Below, one piece after another: positions 1 through 8,987 of a stretch of DNA of 19,164 bases. The stretch is from IH12 sp041987265. GTDB lineage: Bacteria > Pseudomonadota > Alphaproteobacteria > Caulobacterales > Hyphomonadaceae. The notes beneath the pieces were generated by a model. That model was not told the DNA's origin. It searched no databases and was given only the letters and a program-made list of their open reading frames with translations. The stretch covers positions 1 through 19,164 of the forward strand of contig JBHIWT010000054.1 in assembly GCA_041987265.1 (NCBI GenBank), written 5' to 3'. Both the position numbers and the translations under genes were made by a program. The stretch's first letter is position 1, and each line of letters begins with the position of its first letter.

Positions 1-542
1 TCTCGACCGACGAAGTGCGGGCGCGCGTGGTTCTGGGCGCAGCAGGCGGGATCAGCGAGAGCGACGTTCAGCTAGCAGTCACCGCGGGCGCGCCGATCAT
101 CGCGTTCAACGTCCGCGCCAACAAGCAGGCGCGTGACCTTGCTGAGTCGGAAGGCGTAGAGATCCGCTATTATTCGGTGATCTATGACCTGATCAACGAT
201 GTGAAGGGCACGCTGTCGGGCATGCTGGCGCCGGAGAAACGCGAGACGTTCCTCGGCTACGCGGAAATCCTGCAGGTCTTCAACATCTCGAAGGTCGGCA
301 AGGTCGCCGGCTGCCGGATCACCGAAGGCGTGGTCAAGCGCGGTTGCGGCGTGCGCCTCCTGCGGGACAATGTCGTGATCCACGAAGGCGAGCTGTCGAC
401 CCTGAAACGCTTCAAGGACGAGGTGCCGGAAGTGAAGCAGGGCACCGAGTGCGGCATGGCGTTCGTGAACTACACGGACATCCGCGAGGGCGACCAGATC
501 GAGTGTTTCGAGGTCGAAATGATCGAACGGACGCTCGACTAG
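1..542 (+). CDS. infB: Translation initiation factor IF-2, C-terminal part (5' end outside window)
   Basis: This is the last 180 or so residues of IF-2, the GTPase that places initiator tRNA on the 30S subunit and promotes subunit joining. The reading frame is open from base 3 and closes with TAG at 540-542. The sequence covers the end of domain III (GAAGGISESDVQLA, then the AFNVRANKQAR and EIRYYSVIYDLIND segments typical of the family) and the C-terminal fMet-tRNA-binding beta-barrel (VGKVAGCRITEGVVKRG to GDQIECFE). The G domain lies upstream of the window. In most bacteria rbfA follows directly in the same operon. Here the operon ends with a terminator 65 bases downstream and rbfA appears only at 8988. 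Identity is secure; the true start is not visible. Confidence 0.97.
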   Translation, partial: STDEVRARVVLGAAGGISESDVQLAVTAGAPIIAFNVRANKQARDLAESEGVEIRYYSVIYDLINDVKGTLSGMLAPEKRETFLGYAEILQVFNISKVGKVAGCRITEGVVKRGCGVRLLRDNVVIHEGELSTLKRFKDEVPEVKQGTECGMAFVNYTDIREGDQIECFEVEMIERTLD

Positions 543-606
543 GCTTCGAGCTGGCATTGGCCGCACACTCGTTCATCCTCTGTTGAGGGCTGGCGTGCTG
601 CTATTG

Positions 607-630
607 GCGCGTGCCTTCGGGCGCGCGTTT
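607..630 (+). terminator. Rho-independent-like terminator after infB
   Basis: Bases 608-615 (CGCGTGCC) pair with 620-627 (GGCGCGCG) across a TTCG tetraloop, with one G-U pair. This gives an 8-bp GC-rich stem closed by the very stable C(UUCG)G loop. A short TTT follows at 628-630; the U-tract is weak. It lies 65 bases after the infB stop and would separate infB from the genes to its right. Confidence 0.6.
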
Positions 631-660
631 CAGTAGGCTGCCCGCACCGGGGAGGGTGAG

Positions 661-792
661 ATGTTCCATCGACCATCGCTTTTGATGACCGGGCTGATCC
701 TGCTCATGGGGCTGGCCTGGTTTGGCATGCAGCACTATCTCGGCGACGGTCGTTCTGCGTCCGCGGAGCCAGTGCTGGCTGAAAACAGCTAG
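661..792 (+). CDS. Small single-TM membrane protein, 43 residues, unknown function
   Basis: ATG at 661 is preceded by a strong ribosome binding site (GGGGAGGG, 649-656), which is the main reason to call it. The product begins MFHRPSLLMTG, has one hydrophobic segment at about residues 7-24 and ends in a short Ala/Glu-containing tail before TAG at 790-792. The likely topology is a positively charged N-terminus inside, one membrane span, and a short tail in the periplasm. It sits between the infB terminator and the DUF6351-like lipoprotein gene, 93 bases upstream of the latter and on the same strand, so they could share a transcript. I do not recognise the family. It is too short for codon statistics, so a chance ORF cannot be excluded, but the Shine-Dalgarno sequence argues against it. 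Confidence 0.5.
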   Translation: MFHRPSLLMTGLILLMGLAWFGMQHYLGDGRSASAEPVLAENS

Positions 793-885
793 ACGCCGCC
801 TCGCAAGGGTTTCACCGAAATTTGCGCGCGGCCCTGTCGTGATTGTGTAGAACTGTCCCGATTCGAGGAATTGGGAGGTTTGCGG

Positions 886-3044
<2,159 letters not shown>

Positions 3045-3048
<4 letters not shown>

Positions 3049-4109
3049 ATCAGCGTCTGACCTGTGTGACGCTTTTCATGGTCGAGCAGCCATTGCTTGC
3101 GCCAGAGGCCGCCGGCATAGCCGGTGAGCGATCCGTCCGATCCGATCACGCGATGGCAGGGCAAGATGATGGCGCAGCGGTTCTGGCGGTTGGCGTTGGC
3201 GACAGCGCGAACTGCGGACGGCTTGCCGATAGCGGTCGCCAGATCTGCATATGAGCGCGTCTCGCCGGGCGGAATGGCGCGCAGCGCTGTCCAGGTGCGG
3301 TTCTGGAATTCGGTGCCGGCGCCGGCGATGGTGGATGTGAAATCCAGCAGCTCGCCGGAAAAATATGCGCGAACCTCCTGCCTGATCTGTTTCAGCGCCG
3401 GAGACTCGCCCGGAACGACCGTGGCGTTGAAGCCGTTGCGATAACGGTCGAGATGGTCCTGCAGCTTCTTGCGCTCGACGAATTCGAGCATGTGCAGGTC
3501 AGTATCGTCGGCGACTGCGAGCATTGGCCCAAGCGGGGTGTCGATCCAGTCCATCACGAACGCTCGCGTGGTGCGCGCCTTGTTGGGCGATTCGCCGAAC
3601 TGGCGCGAAAAGGCTTCGCGGAAGCCGCTGCCTGACTCGAATCCGGCATCGAGTTGCGCTTCGATCACGGCGTCTCCTTTCGTTATTGTCTTGAACGCGT
3701 GGCCCAGGCGTCGCGCGCGCGCATATTGTGAGAAGGTCATATCGAAGCGGCGCTGGAAATGGCGCCTCGCTGTTGCGGGCTCGATGCCGAGCGCGCGAAG
3801 GTCAGCTTCGCTCCAGCGCCGAGACGGATCCTTCTCAACCAGCGCAAGTAGCCGTTCGAGTAGAGCGCTCGGCGACTCCGGCGCGTCCAGCGGGCGGCAT
3901 CGCTTGCAGGGCCTGAACCCGGCGGCAAGCGCTTCATCGGCGCCGCCGACAAATACGACGTTCCCCGGCTTGGGCGTGCGGGCGGGGCAGACGGGGCGAC
4001 AGAAAATGCCGGTGGTTTTCACACAGACGTAGACGACGCCGTCGATCGAGGCGTCCTTGCGGCTAATGGCTTCATAGAGCGCGTCATGATCGGGAAGCGT
4101 GTTGAGCAT
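3045..4109 (-). CDS. ada: Bifunctional Ada: methylphosphotriester/O6-methylguanine-DNA methyltransferase and AraC-type activator
   Basis: A 354-residue, full-length Ada, close to the E. coli size. It transfers methyl groups from alkylated DNA to its own cysteines and, once methylated, activates alkylation-repair genes. Residues 1-75 are the Ada zinc domain, with Cys37, Cys41, Cys68 and Cys71 spaced exactly as in E. coli; Cys37 is the expected phosphotriester acceptor. An AraC-type helix-turn-helix region (about 80-180, with FDMTFSQYARARRLG) follows. The C-terminal methyltransferase has the active site ILPCHRVIG with Cys318. The start at 4109 gives the canonical N-terminus, although no good Shine-Dalgarno is visible. 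The stop at 3045-3047 overlaps the stop of the convergent lipoprotein gene. A 12-bp palindrome lies 46 bases upstream of the start. All catalytic residues are present, so the protein should be active. Confidence 0.95.
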
Positions 4110-4154
4110 GCCGACAATCTAGGTCGTGTGCGGCTGGTCCGGGACCGCAAAAAC

Positions 4155-4166
4155 GACAGCGCTGTC
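4155..4166. promoter_or_regulatory. 12-bp perfect palindrome upstream of ada, candidate operator
   Basis: GACAGCGCTGTC reads identically on both strands. It lies 46 bases upstream of the ada start, in the divergent region between ada and the subtilase gene. It overlaps a looser repeat, GTCA-N5-TGAC (4164-4176). The placement fits an operator for a dimeric regulator; the regulator is unknown. Confidence 0.3.
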
Positions 4167-4246
4167 AGAATTTGACCGACTTGCCAGGAGGCCGCCGAAC
4201 GCCGCCGTGGTTAGCGCTGGGGAAAATAATTCGCCCAAATAGCGAA

Positions 4247-4293
4247 ATTGTTAGCAACCTTTCGTTGACTATTGTTAACAAGTGGTTTACAGG
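4247..4293 (+). promoter_or_regulatory. Candidate promoter/CtrA-like site upstream of the repeat-bearing subtilase
   Basis: An AT-rich patch in a GC-rich window. ATTGTTAGCAA (4247-4257) and ATTGTTAACAA (4271-4281) are direct repeats with one mismatch, 24 bases apart; the second contains the perfect palindrome TTGTTAACAA. TTAA-N7-TTTA(C) at 4275-4290 is one base off the CtrA consensus TTAA-N7-TTAA. TTGACT at 4265-4270 could be a -35 element, with TACAGG 17 bases later as a poor -10. The site ends about 36 bases before the ATG. A second small inverted repeat, TTCGC-N7-GCGAA, is at 4230-4246. CtrA control is inference. Confidence 0.35.
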
Positions 4294-4328
4294 CAAGCTA
4301 TCGGGAATTGCGTGCTCTGGGGCGTTTC

Positions 4329-7300
4329 ATGAGTAAATTCAGAGACTTAACGGCGTCGCTGACAGCGTCAGTCGCGCCGATCGCACTTGTTCTGGGTTCG
4401 CCTGCTGCGTTTGCCGAGGACGCGCGCGCCTCTGCGAGTTGGGGCGATATCGCTGCGTTCGAGGGATCCGCGACGGCTCAATGGGGCGATATCGCCGCGT
4501 TCTGGGGTGACATCGCCGCTTTCGAAGGTTCGGCGAATCCGTCCTGGGGCGATATCGCGGCTTTCTGGGGCGACATTGCTGCGTTCGAAGGTTCAGCTCA
4601 GGCGCAATGGGGCGACATCGCTGCTTTCGGCGGTTCTGGAACCGCTGCGTGGGGTGACATCGCCGCCTTCGGCGGGCCCGCGAGCGCTCGCTGGGGCGAT
4701 ATTGCCGCCTTCTGGGGAGATATCGCGGCATTTGAAGGTTCGGCGAATGCTCGGTGGGGCGACATCGCAGCGTTCGGCGGAAGCGCCACTCCTCAGTGGG
4801 GCGATATTGCTGCGTTCTGGGGTGACATTGCCGCGTTCGAAGGGTCTGCAAACGCCCAGTGGGGCGATATCGCAGCCTTCTGGGGCGACATTGCCGCCTT
4901 CCAGGGTGAGACTGCGCCGGCCTGGGGCGACATCGCCGCGTTCTGGGGAGACATCGCCGCGTTCGAGGGCAAGGCCGACCCGCAATGGGGAGACATTGCT
5001 GCCTTCTGGGGCGATATCGCTGCGTTCGAAGGATCGGCCAATGCTCAGTGGGGCGACATCGCGGCCTTCTGGGGAGACATCGCTGCATTTGGCGGCGGGG
5101 CAAATCCGCAGTGGGGCGACATCGCCGCTTTCTGGGGAGATATCGCCGCGTTCGATGGCGAGGCTCAGGCCCAGTGGGGTGATATTGCGGCGTTCTGGGG
5201 CGACATTGCCGCCTTCGGCGGTCCGAGTGATCCGCGTTGGGGCGACATCGCCGCGTTCTGGGGTGACATCGCTGCATTCGACGGCGACGCCGAAGCCCAA
5301 TGGGGCGATATCGCAGCCTTCTGGGGCGACATTGCCGCCTTCGAAGGTTCGGCAGACGCTCGCTGGGGCGACATTGCTGCATTCTGGGGTGATATCGCTG
5401 CGTTTGATGGCGATGCTGAAGCCCAGTGGGGCGACATCGCGGCCTTCTGGGGAGACATAGCAGCCTTCGGCGGTCCGAGTGATCCGCGTTGGGGCGACAT
5501 TGCCGCTTTCTGGGGTGACATCGCTGCGTTCGATGGCGACGCCGAAGCCCAATGGGGCGATATCGCAGCCTTCTGGGGCGACATCGCCGCCTTCCAAGGT
5601 TCGGCCAATCCGTCGTGGGGCGACATCGCTGCGTTCGCGGCGAAGCAACAAGCGTATGCGCTGCTGCAGGGCAGACTGCAGGGGCTGGTCGATCAGTCGG
5701 CTTCATTCTGGGGCGATCGCGTTCAGGCCGAAACCGGGCAGGATTTCTGGAACGGTTTTGGCGCAGACGTATTCGCGCAGTTCGGTCTCGACCTGAACGA
5801 TCCGACCACGCTCGCTGGCATGTCCGACCTGGAACGGATGCAGTTCCTGTTCGCGTGGCAGGACGGGCTGATGCAGTTCTCCGGCATGGACCAGGCCGAT
5901 TACTGGATGAGTGCGACGCAATGGTCGCCGGCGCTGTCCTACATGGCGGGCGCCGGGGCCAATACGGTGATCGGCCTTGTCGACTTCCAGCTGACCGACA
6001 GCGCAGAGCTTGGCGGACGTTTGGTGTCGACAGGCGGTTACGACCTCAACATTCACGGACACGGTTCGGCCGTGGCCAGCCTCCTGGCCGCCGGTCATGA
6101 CGGGCGTGGAGTGATGGGGATCGCGCCGGGCGCGCAGATCGCCGCCTACAACCCGTTCGATGAAACCGCGACCGCCGGCTGGCACGATATCGGGCTTGGC
6201 GTCATGGACGTGCTCGGTCAGGGCGCCAGCGTCGTCAACATGTCGCTCGGCGTGCCGGATTCGACGTTCCATCCGGAATGGCTGGAGGTCTACGGGCAAC
6301 AGTCGATCATCGACGCCGGCCGCAATGCGATCTTTGTGCACGCTGCGGGTAATGAGGGCGTTGCCCAGACCGAGAACATCAACTGGGATGCGGCTTCGGC
6401 TCTCAACATCGTCGTTGTTGGTTCGGTCAGCCCGACAGGTGAATTGTCCAGCTTCTCGAACACGCCGGGTTCGGCCTGTTTCCTGGTCGATGGCGCGTGC
6501 CTCGGCGAGAACATGCTGATGAACCGGTTCATTGTGGCGCCGGGCGAGTGGCTTCTGGTTGCTGACGGCGAGGGCGGCGTGACGCGCCGTTCTGGTACGT
6601 CCTTCGCGACGCCGATGGTGACCGGCGCCGTGGCGCTGCTGCACAATCGCTGGGGCTGGCTGAAGGATCACCCAACCGAAACCGTGGACATCCTGTTCCG
6701 CACGGCGACAGATCTCGGCGATGCCGGCATCGACTCGACCTATGGTCATGGCATGCTGAACATCGCAGCGTCGCAGGCGCCGCTGAATCCGGCTGCGATG
6801 TACCTGCTGGCGCCTGGCGCTGACGGCGCAAACTACAAGGTGCCGCTCGCGTTTGCGCATGGCGGGGAAGACCTGATGTGGCGGACGGCTGGCGCCGTGA
6901 TGCCGGTCTATGAGGATATCGGCGCGACCTTCCGCGACTTCGCTGCGCCGGTGGATGCGATGCTGACCGGTACGCGCACGCTGACGGGCGATCCGACAGA
7001 GTCGTTGCAGACCTTCCTCAATGACAGCTTCTCGAACTGGCTCGACGGCGCTTACAGCGCGCCGCGCGAAGCGAGCCTCGCCAACCCTTATGGGTGGGAC
7101 ATGCGGATGAGCGTGTCACAGCTGCCTTACGGGACGCTGGCGCGCCGCGAAGGCCTGCCGTTTGCAACCGAGATCTCGATGACCTCGCCGGAAGACGTCA
7201 CGTTCCGGTTCGGCCGCGGCCACGGCGCCAATGCGCTTCAGGGCTTCAGCGCGATCGGTTCGGGCGCATTCGATCCGCGAACGGGCGGGTTGAACCCGGT

Positions 7301-8081
7301 TCTGGGTCTGGCCTCTGGCGGCGGATTCGCGAAGGCGGAAATCCCGGTCGGCGCATCGACCCGGTTCGATATCGGCTTCACCGAGCGGCAGTTTGAATCG
7401 CTCTACTTCATGCCGTTCTCCGGCGAAGAGCGCTTCATGTACAACGATGTCGACCCCTATCGGGCGATGGCGGTGAATGCATCGGTGACGCAATCGGTGA
7501 ATGACAAGCTGAGCGTGACGGCGGGTTATACCTACCTGAACGAAAGCGACGGTCTCCTGGGCGTGCAGTCGCTGAACCCGGCCGGGTTCTCTGCTGGCGC
7601 GCAGACGGATGCGGTGACCGCCGGTCTATCGTGGACGCCGAACGAGCGCCTGCAGTTCGGCGGATCGGCGACGGTGGCGCGCACGCGCGGCCACAACTCG
7701 GGCGACCAGCTGTTTGCTGTCGATAATGGCGGCATTCTCAACACAGCCTTCGAAGCCTCGATGTCGATCAACGGCGTGTTCGGGAAGACAGACCGCGCAC
7801 ACTTCGCGATCGTCCAGCCGCTTCACGTCGAGGATGGCGCGCTGAACTTCACCAGCCTGCAGGTCACCGACCGCGAACTGGGCGTGATCGGCGCGAGGAA
7901 CTATCTGACGCCGATCGACAATCGCGCCCGTGAGCTGGCGCTGGAAGCGTATTACTCCGTGCCGGTGATGGACGGGAAGGGCAGCGTTGCAGGCTTCCTG
8001 CGGGCCGAGGCGGAATCGTCGAATGATCTTGGCCGTGAAGCCGAGCATCTGATTGGCGCGCAGTTCCGGTTCGGCTTCTAA
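4329..8081 (+). CDS. Subtilase (S8) autotransporter-like protein with a 57-unit heptad repeat (WGDIAAF) at its mature N-terminus
   Basis: A 1250-residue exported serine protease. ATG at 4329 is preferred over the in-frame TTG at 4272 because it starts a good signal peptide (MSKFRDLTASL to AAFA, cleavage near 29/30). Residues 38-436 are 57 heptads. About 437-545 is an aromatic-rich linker (for example ASFWGDR, FLFAWQDGLMQF) that may be a prodomain. The subtilase domain spans about 546-790 with an intact triad: Asp552 (IGLVDFQL), His578 (HGHGSAVA) and Ser758 (GTSFATPMV), plus oxyanion Asn675 (HAAGNEG). From about 925 the chain shows alternating hydrophobic strands and ends HLIGAQFRFGF, with the terminal Phe usual for outer-membrane beta-barrels. 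I infer type V (autotransporter-like) export with protease and repeats outside the cell. Upstream is an AT-rich promoter region with a CtrA-like site; downstream is a strong terminator, so it is probably monocistronic. The substrate is unknown. Confidence 0.9.
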   Translation: MSKFRDLTASLTASVAPIALVLGSPAAFAEDARASASWGDIAAFEGSATAQWGDIAAFWGDIAAFEGSANPSWGDIAAFWGDIAAFEGSAQAQWGDIAAFGGSGTAAWGDIAAFGGPASARWGDIAAFWGDIAAFEGSANARWGDIAAFGGSATPQWGDIAAFWGDIAAFEGSANAQWGDIAAFWGDIAAFQGETAPAWGDIAAFWGDIAAFEGKADPQWGDIAAFWGDIAAFEGSANAQWGDIAAFWGDIAAFGGGANPQWGDIAAFWGDIAAFDGEAQAQWGDIAAFWGDIAAFGGPSDPRWGDIAAFWGDIAAFDGDAEAQWGDIAAFWGDIAAFEGSADARWGDIAAFWGDIAAFDGDAEAQWGDIAAFWGDIAAFGGPSDPRWGDIAAFWGDIAAFDGDAEAQWGDIAAFWGDIAAFQGSANPSWGDIAAFAAKQQAYALLQGRLQGLVDQSASFWGDRVQAETGQDFWNGFGADVFAQFGLDLNDPTTLAGMSDLERMQFLFAWQDGLMQFSGMDQADYWMSATQWSPALSYMAGAGANTVIGLVDFQLTDSAELGGRLVSTGGYDLNIHGHGSAVASLLAAGHDGRGVMGIAPGAQIAAYNPFDETATAGWHDIGLGVMDVLGQGASVVNMSLGVPDSTFHPEWLEVYGQQSIIDAGRNAIFVHAAGNEGVAQTENINWDAASALNIVVVGSVSPTGELSSFSNTPGSACFLVDGACLGENMLMNRFIVAPGEWLLVADGEGGVTRRSGTSFATPMVTGAVALLHNRWGWLKDHPTETVDILFRTATDLGDAGIDSTYGHGMLNIAASQAPLNPAAMYLLAPGADGANYKVPLAFAHGGEDLMWRTAGAVMPVYEDIGATFRDFAAPVDAMLTGTRTLTGDPTESLQTFLNDSFSNWLDGAYSAPREASLANPYGWDMRMSVSQLPYGTLARREGLPFATEISMTSPEDVTFRFGRGHGANALQGFSAIGSGAFDPRTGGLNPVLGLASGGGFAKAEIPVGASTRFDIGFTERQFESLYFMPFSGEERFMYNDVDPYRAMAVNASVTQSVNDKLSVTAGYTYLNESDGLLGVQSLNPAGFSAGAQTDAVTAGLSWTPNERLQFGGSATVARTRGHNSGDQLFAVDNGGILNTAFEASMSINGVFGKTDRAHFAIVQPLHVEDGALNFTSLQVTDRELGVIGARNYLTPIDNRARELALEAYYSVPVMDGKGSVAGFLRAEAESSNDLGREAEHLIGAQFRFGF
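4440..5636 (+). repeat. In-frame 21-base/63-base tandem repeat encoding WGDIAAF heptads
   Basis: The 1197 bases encode 399 residues, exactly 57 heptads without any indel. Thirty-seven are WGDIAAF and twenty are spacers of the form [E/G/D/Q]-G-x-x-x-x-[Q/R/S/A], such as EGSANAQ, GGPSDPR and DGDAEAQ. The usual order is WGDIAAF-WGDIAAF-spacer (16 units of 21 residues); four units have a single WGDIAAF, and one lone WGDIAAF closes the array. Gly is kept at position 2 of nearly every heptad, spacer or not. Codons vary widely (GAT/GAC, ATC/ATT, all four Ala codons) while the peptide is unchanged. This points to selection on the protein. There is no Cys and only one Lys. Confidence 0.97.
5217..5594 (+). 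repeat. Recent internal duplication inside the heptad array (period 252 bases)
   Basis: Bases 5217-5342 and 5469-5594 align without gaps over 126 bases with 5 differences, all at third codon positions and all synonymous. Both encode GGPSDPR, two WGDIAAF, DGDAEAQ and two WGDIAAF. The offset of 252 bases equals four 21-residue units. The rest of the array is more diverged at the DNA level, so this is the youngest visible expansion step. Confidence 0.85.
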
Positions 8082-8104
8082 GAAGCTCGCGCATGAAGAA
8101 ATCA

Positions 8105-8134
8105 GGAAGGCGCCCGGCGACGGGCGCCTTCTTC
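8105..8134 (+). terminator. Rho-independent terminator after the subtilase gene
   Basis: GAAGGCGCCC (8106-8115) pairs perfectly with GGGCGCCTTC (8122-8131). An additional G-C pair (8116/8121) closes a GCGA (GNRA) tetraloop, so the stem has 11 bp, and TTC follows. It begins 24 bases after the subtilase stop and ends 22 bases before the next start. Confidence 0.8.
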
Positions 8135-8156
8135 GATTCTGTGCCACACTGTTTGG

Positions 8157-8939
8157 ATGAGCATATTGTCTGCCGTTCGTACGATCATCGCCGCCGCGCT
8201 GATGGTTTCCTGCCTGGCGCCGCATTCTCTCGCACAGGCTTCGCCTGCCAGCCTGTCGGCGCGTCCATCCGACCTGCCTGCTTTGGACGGTCGCACCGGA
8301 GATTTCGGCATCACGGTGGACGGCGCGCGCGCTGCGGTCTTTGTGCCGGTCGACTACGCGCCGACCACGCCTGCGCCTTTGCTGGTGTTGTTGCATGGCG
8401 CCACCCAGCAAGGCCGGGCCCTGGTGGACCGGTTCCGTGATGATGCGGCGGAGACGGGCGCGATCGTCATCGCGCCGCAATCCCGGCGCAAGACCTGGGA
8501 CCTGGTCCGTTCGTACGGGCGCAACGGCTATCAGGGCATGAGCTTTGGCGAGGATGTCGGGCGGGTCGACGGGTTGCTGTCCGAATTGTTCAGCAGGTAC
8601 GCCATAGATCCTGAGCGGGTCGCGATTGCGGGATTTTCCGACGGCGCGAGTTATTCGCTGTCGCTTGGCCTCAACAATACCGAGTTGTTCAGCGCAGTCG
8701 CCGCAATCGCGCCGGGGCTGACTGCACCCTGGGGGGCGGGCCGACCGGTCCGGGTTTTTATCGCTCATGGAGAGAACGACCGGGTGCTGCCGGTTGAGAT
8801 CAGTCGTGACGGGCTGGCCCCGCAATTGTCTACGGCTGGCTTCGCCGTCGAGACCTACTTTTTTGACGGCGGTCATGAAGTCACCGAGGCAACGCTGGAC
8901 CAGCTGTTCCGCTGGCTTGGCTGGGCGTCCCGGGGCTAG
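8157..8939 (+). CDS. Secreted alpha/beta-hydrolase of the polyhydroxybutyrate depolymerase/esterase type
   Basis: A 260-residue exported hydrolase. The first 27 residues form a signal peptide (likely cleavage after SLAQA; MVSC is a less likely lipobox). The core shows the oxyanion-hole region LLVLLHGATQQG (about 75-86), the nucleophile elbow GFSDGAS with Ser161, the acid Asp208 in HGENDRVLP and the base His240 in FDGGHEV. The order and spacing fit the dienelactone hydrolase/esterase-PHB-depolymerase group. It acts on an ester outside the cytoplasm; the substrate cannot be read from the sequence. The start has almost no Shine-Dalgarno and lies 22 bases after a strong terminator, so its own promoter is hard to place; translation may begin inefficiently. 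It lies 48 bases before rbfA and could be transcribed with it. Confidence 0.85.
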   Translation: MSILSAVRTIIAAALMVSCLAPHSLAQASPASLSARPSDLPALDGRTGDFGITVDGARAAVFVPVDYAPTTPAPLLVLLHGATQQGRALVDRFRDDAAETGAIVIAPQSRRKTWDLVRSYGRNGYQGMSFGEDVGRVDGLLSELFSRYAIDPERVAIAGFSDGASYSLSLGLNNTELFSAVAAIAPGLTAPWGAGRPVRVFIAHGENDRVLPVEISRDGLAPQLSTAGFAVETYFFDGGHEVTEATLDQLFRWLGWASRG

Positions 8940-8952
8940 CTGACCGTACGGA

Positions 8953-8981
8953 TTGCAAGGTTTCATTCCGGGGTCTATCGC
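8953..8981 (+). promoter_or_regulatory. Weak candidate promoter directly before rbfA
   Basis: TTGCAA (8953-8958), a 17-base spacer and TATCGC (8976-8981) give a moderate sigma-70-like match. The expected transcript start would fall at or next to the rbfA ATG at 8988. That, with a ribosome binding site too close to the start (AGGA at 8982-8985), raises the possibility of a leaderless message. Pattern match only. Confidence 0.2.
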
Positions 8982-8987
8982 AGGATC

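Noticed and set aside
4272..4328. Upstream TTG start for the subtilase
   Set aside because: It would place 19 residues before the signal peptide and would fall inside the putative CtrA/promoter element; ATG at 4329 gives a normal signal peptide.
4440..5636. Regularly spaced repeats resembling a CRISPR array
   Set aside because: The repeats are in frame with a protease gene, both repeat and spacer are multiples of 21 bases, spacers are related to one another, and no cas gene is present.
4339..5706. A 455-codon open frame on the minus strand, plus others in different frames, across the repeat array
   Set aside because: The array has a fixed 21-base period without stops in several frames, so any frame open over one unit stays open over all. 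The products are Arg/Pro- or Ser/Pro-rich and the signal-peptide-bearing plus frame with an S8 domain is clearly the coding one.
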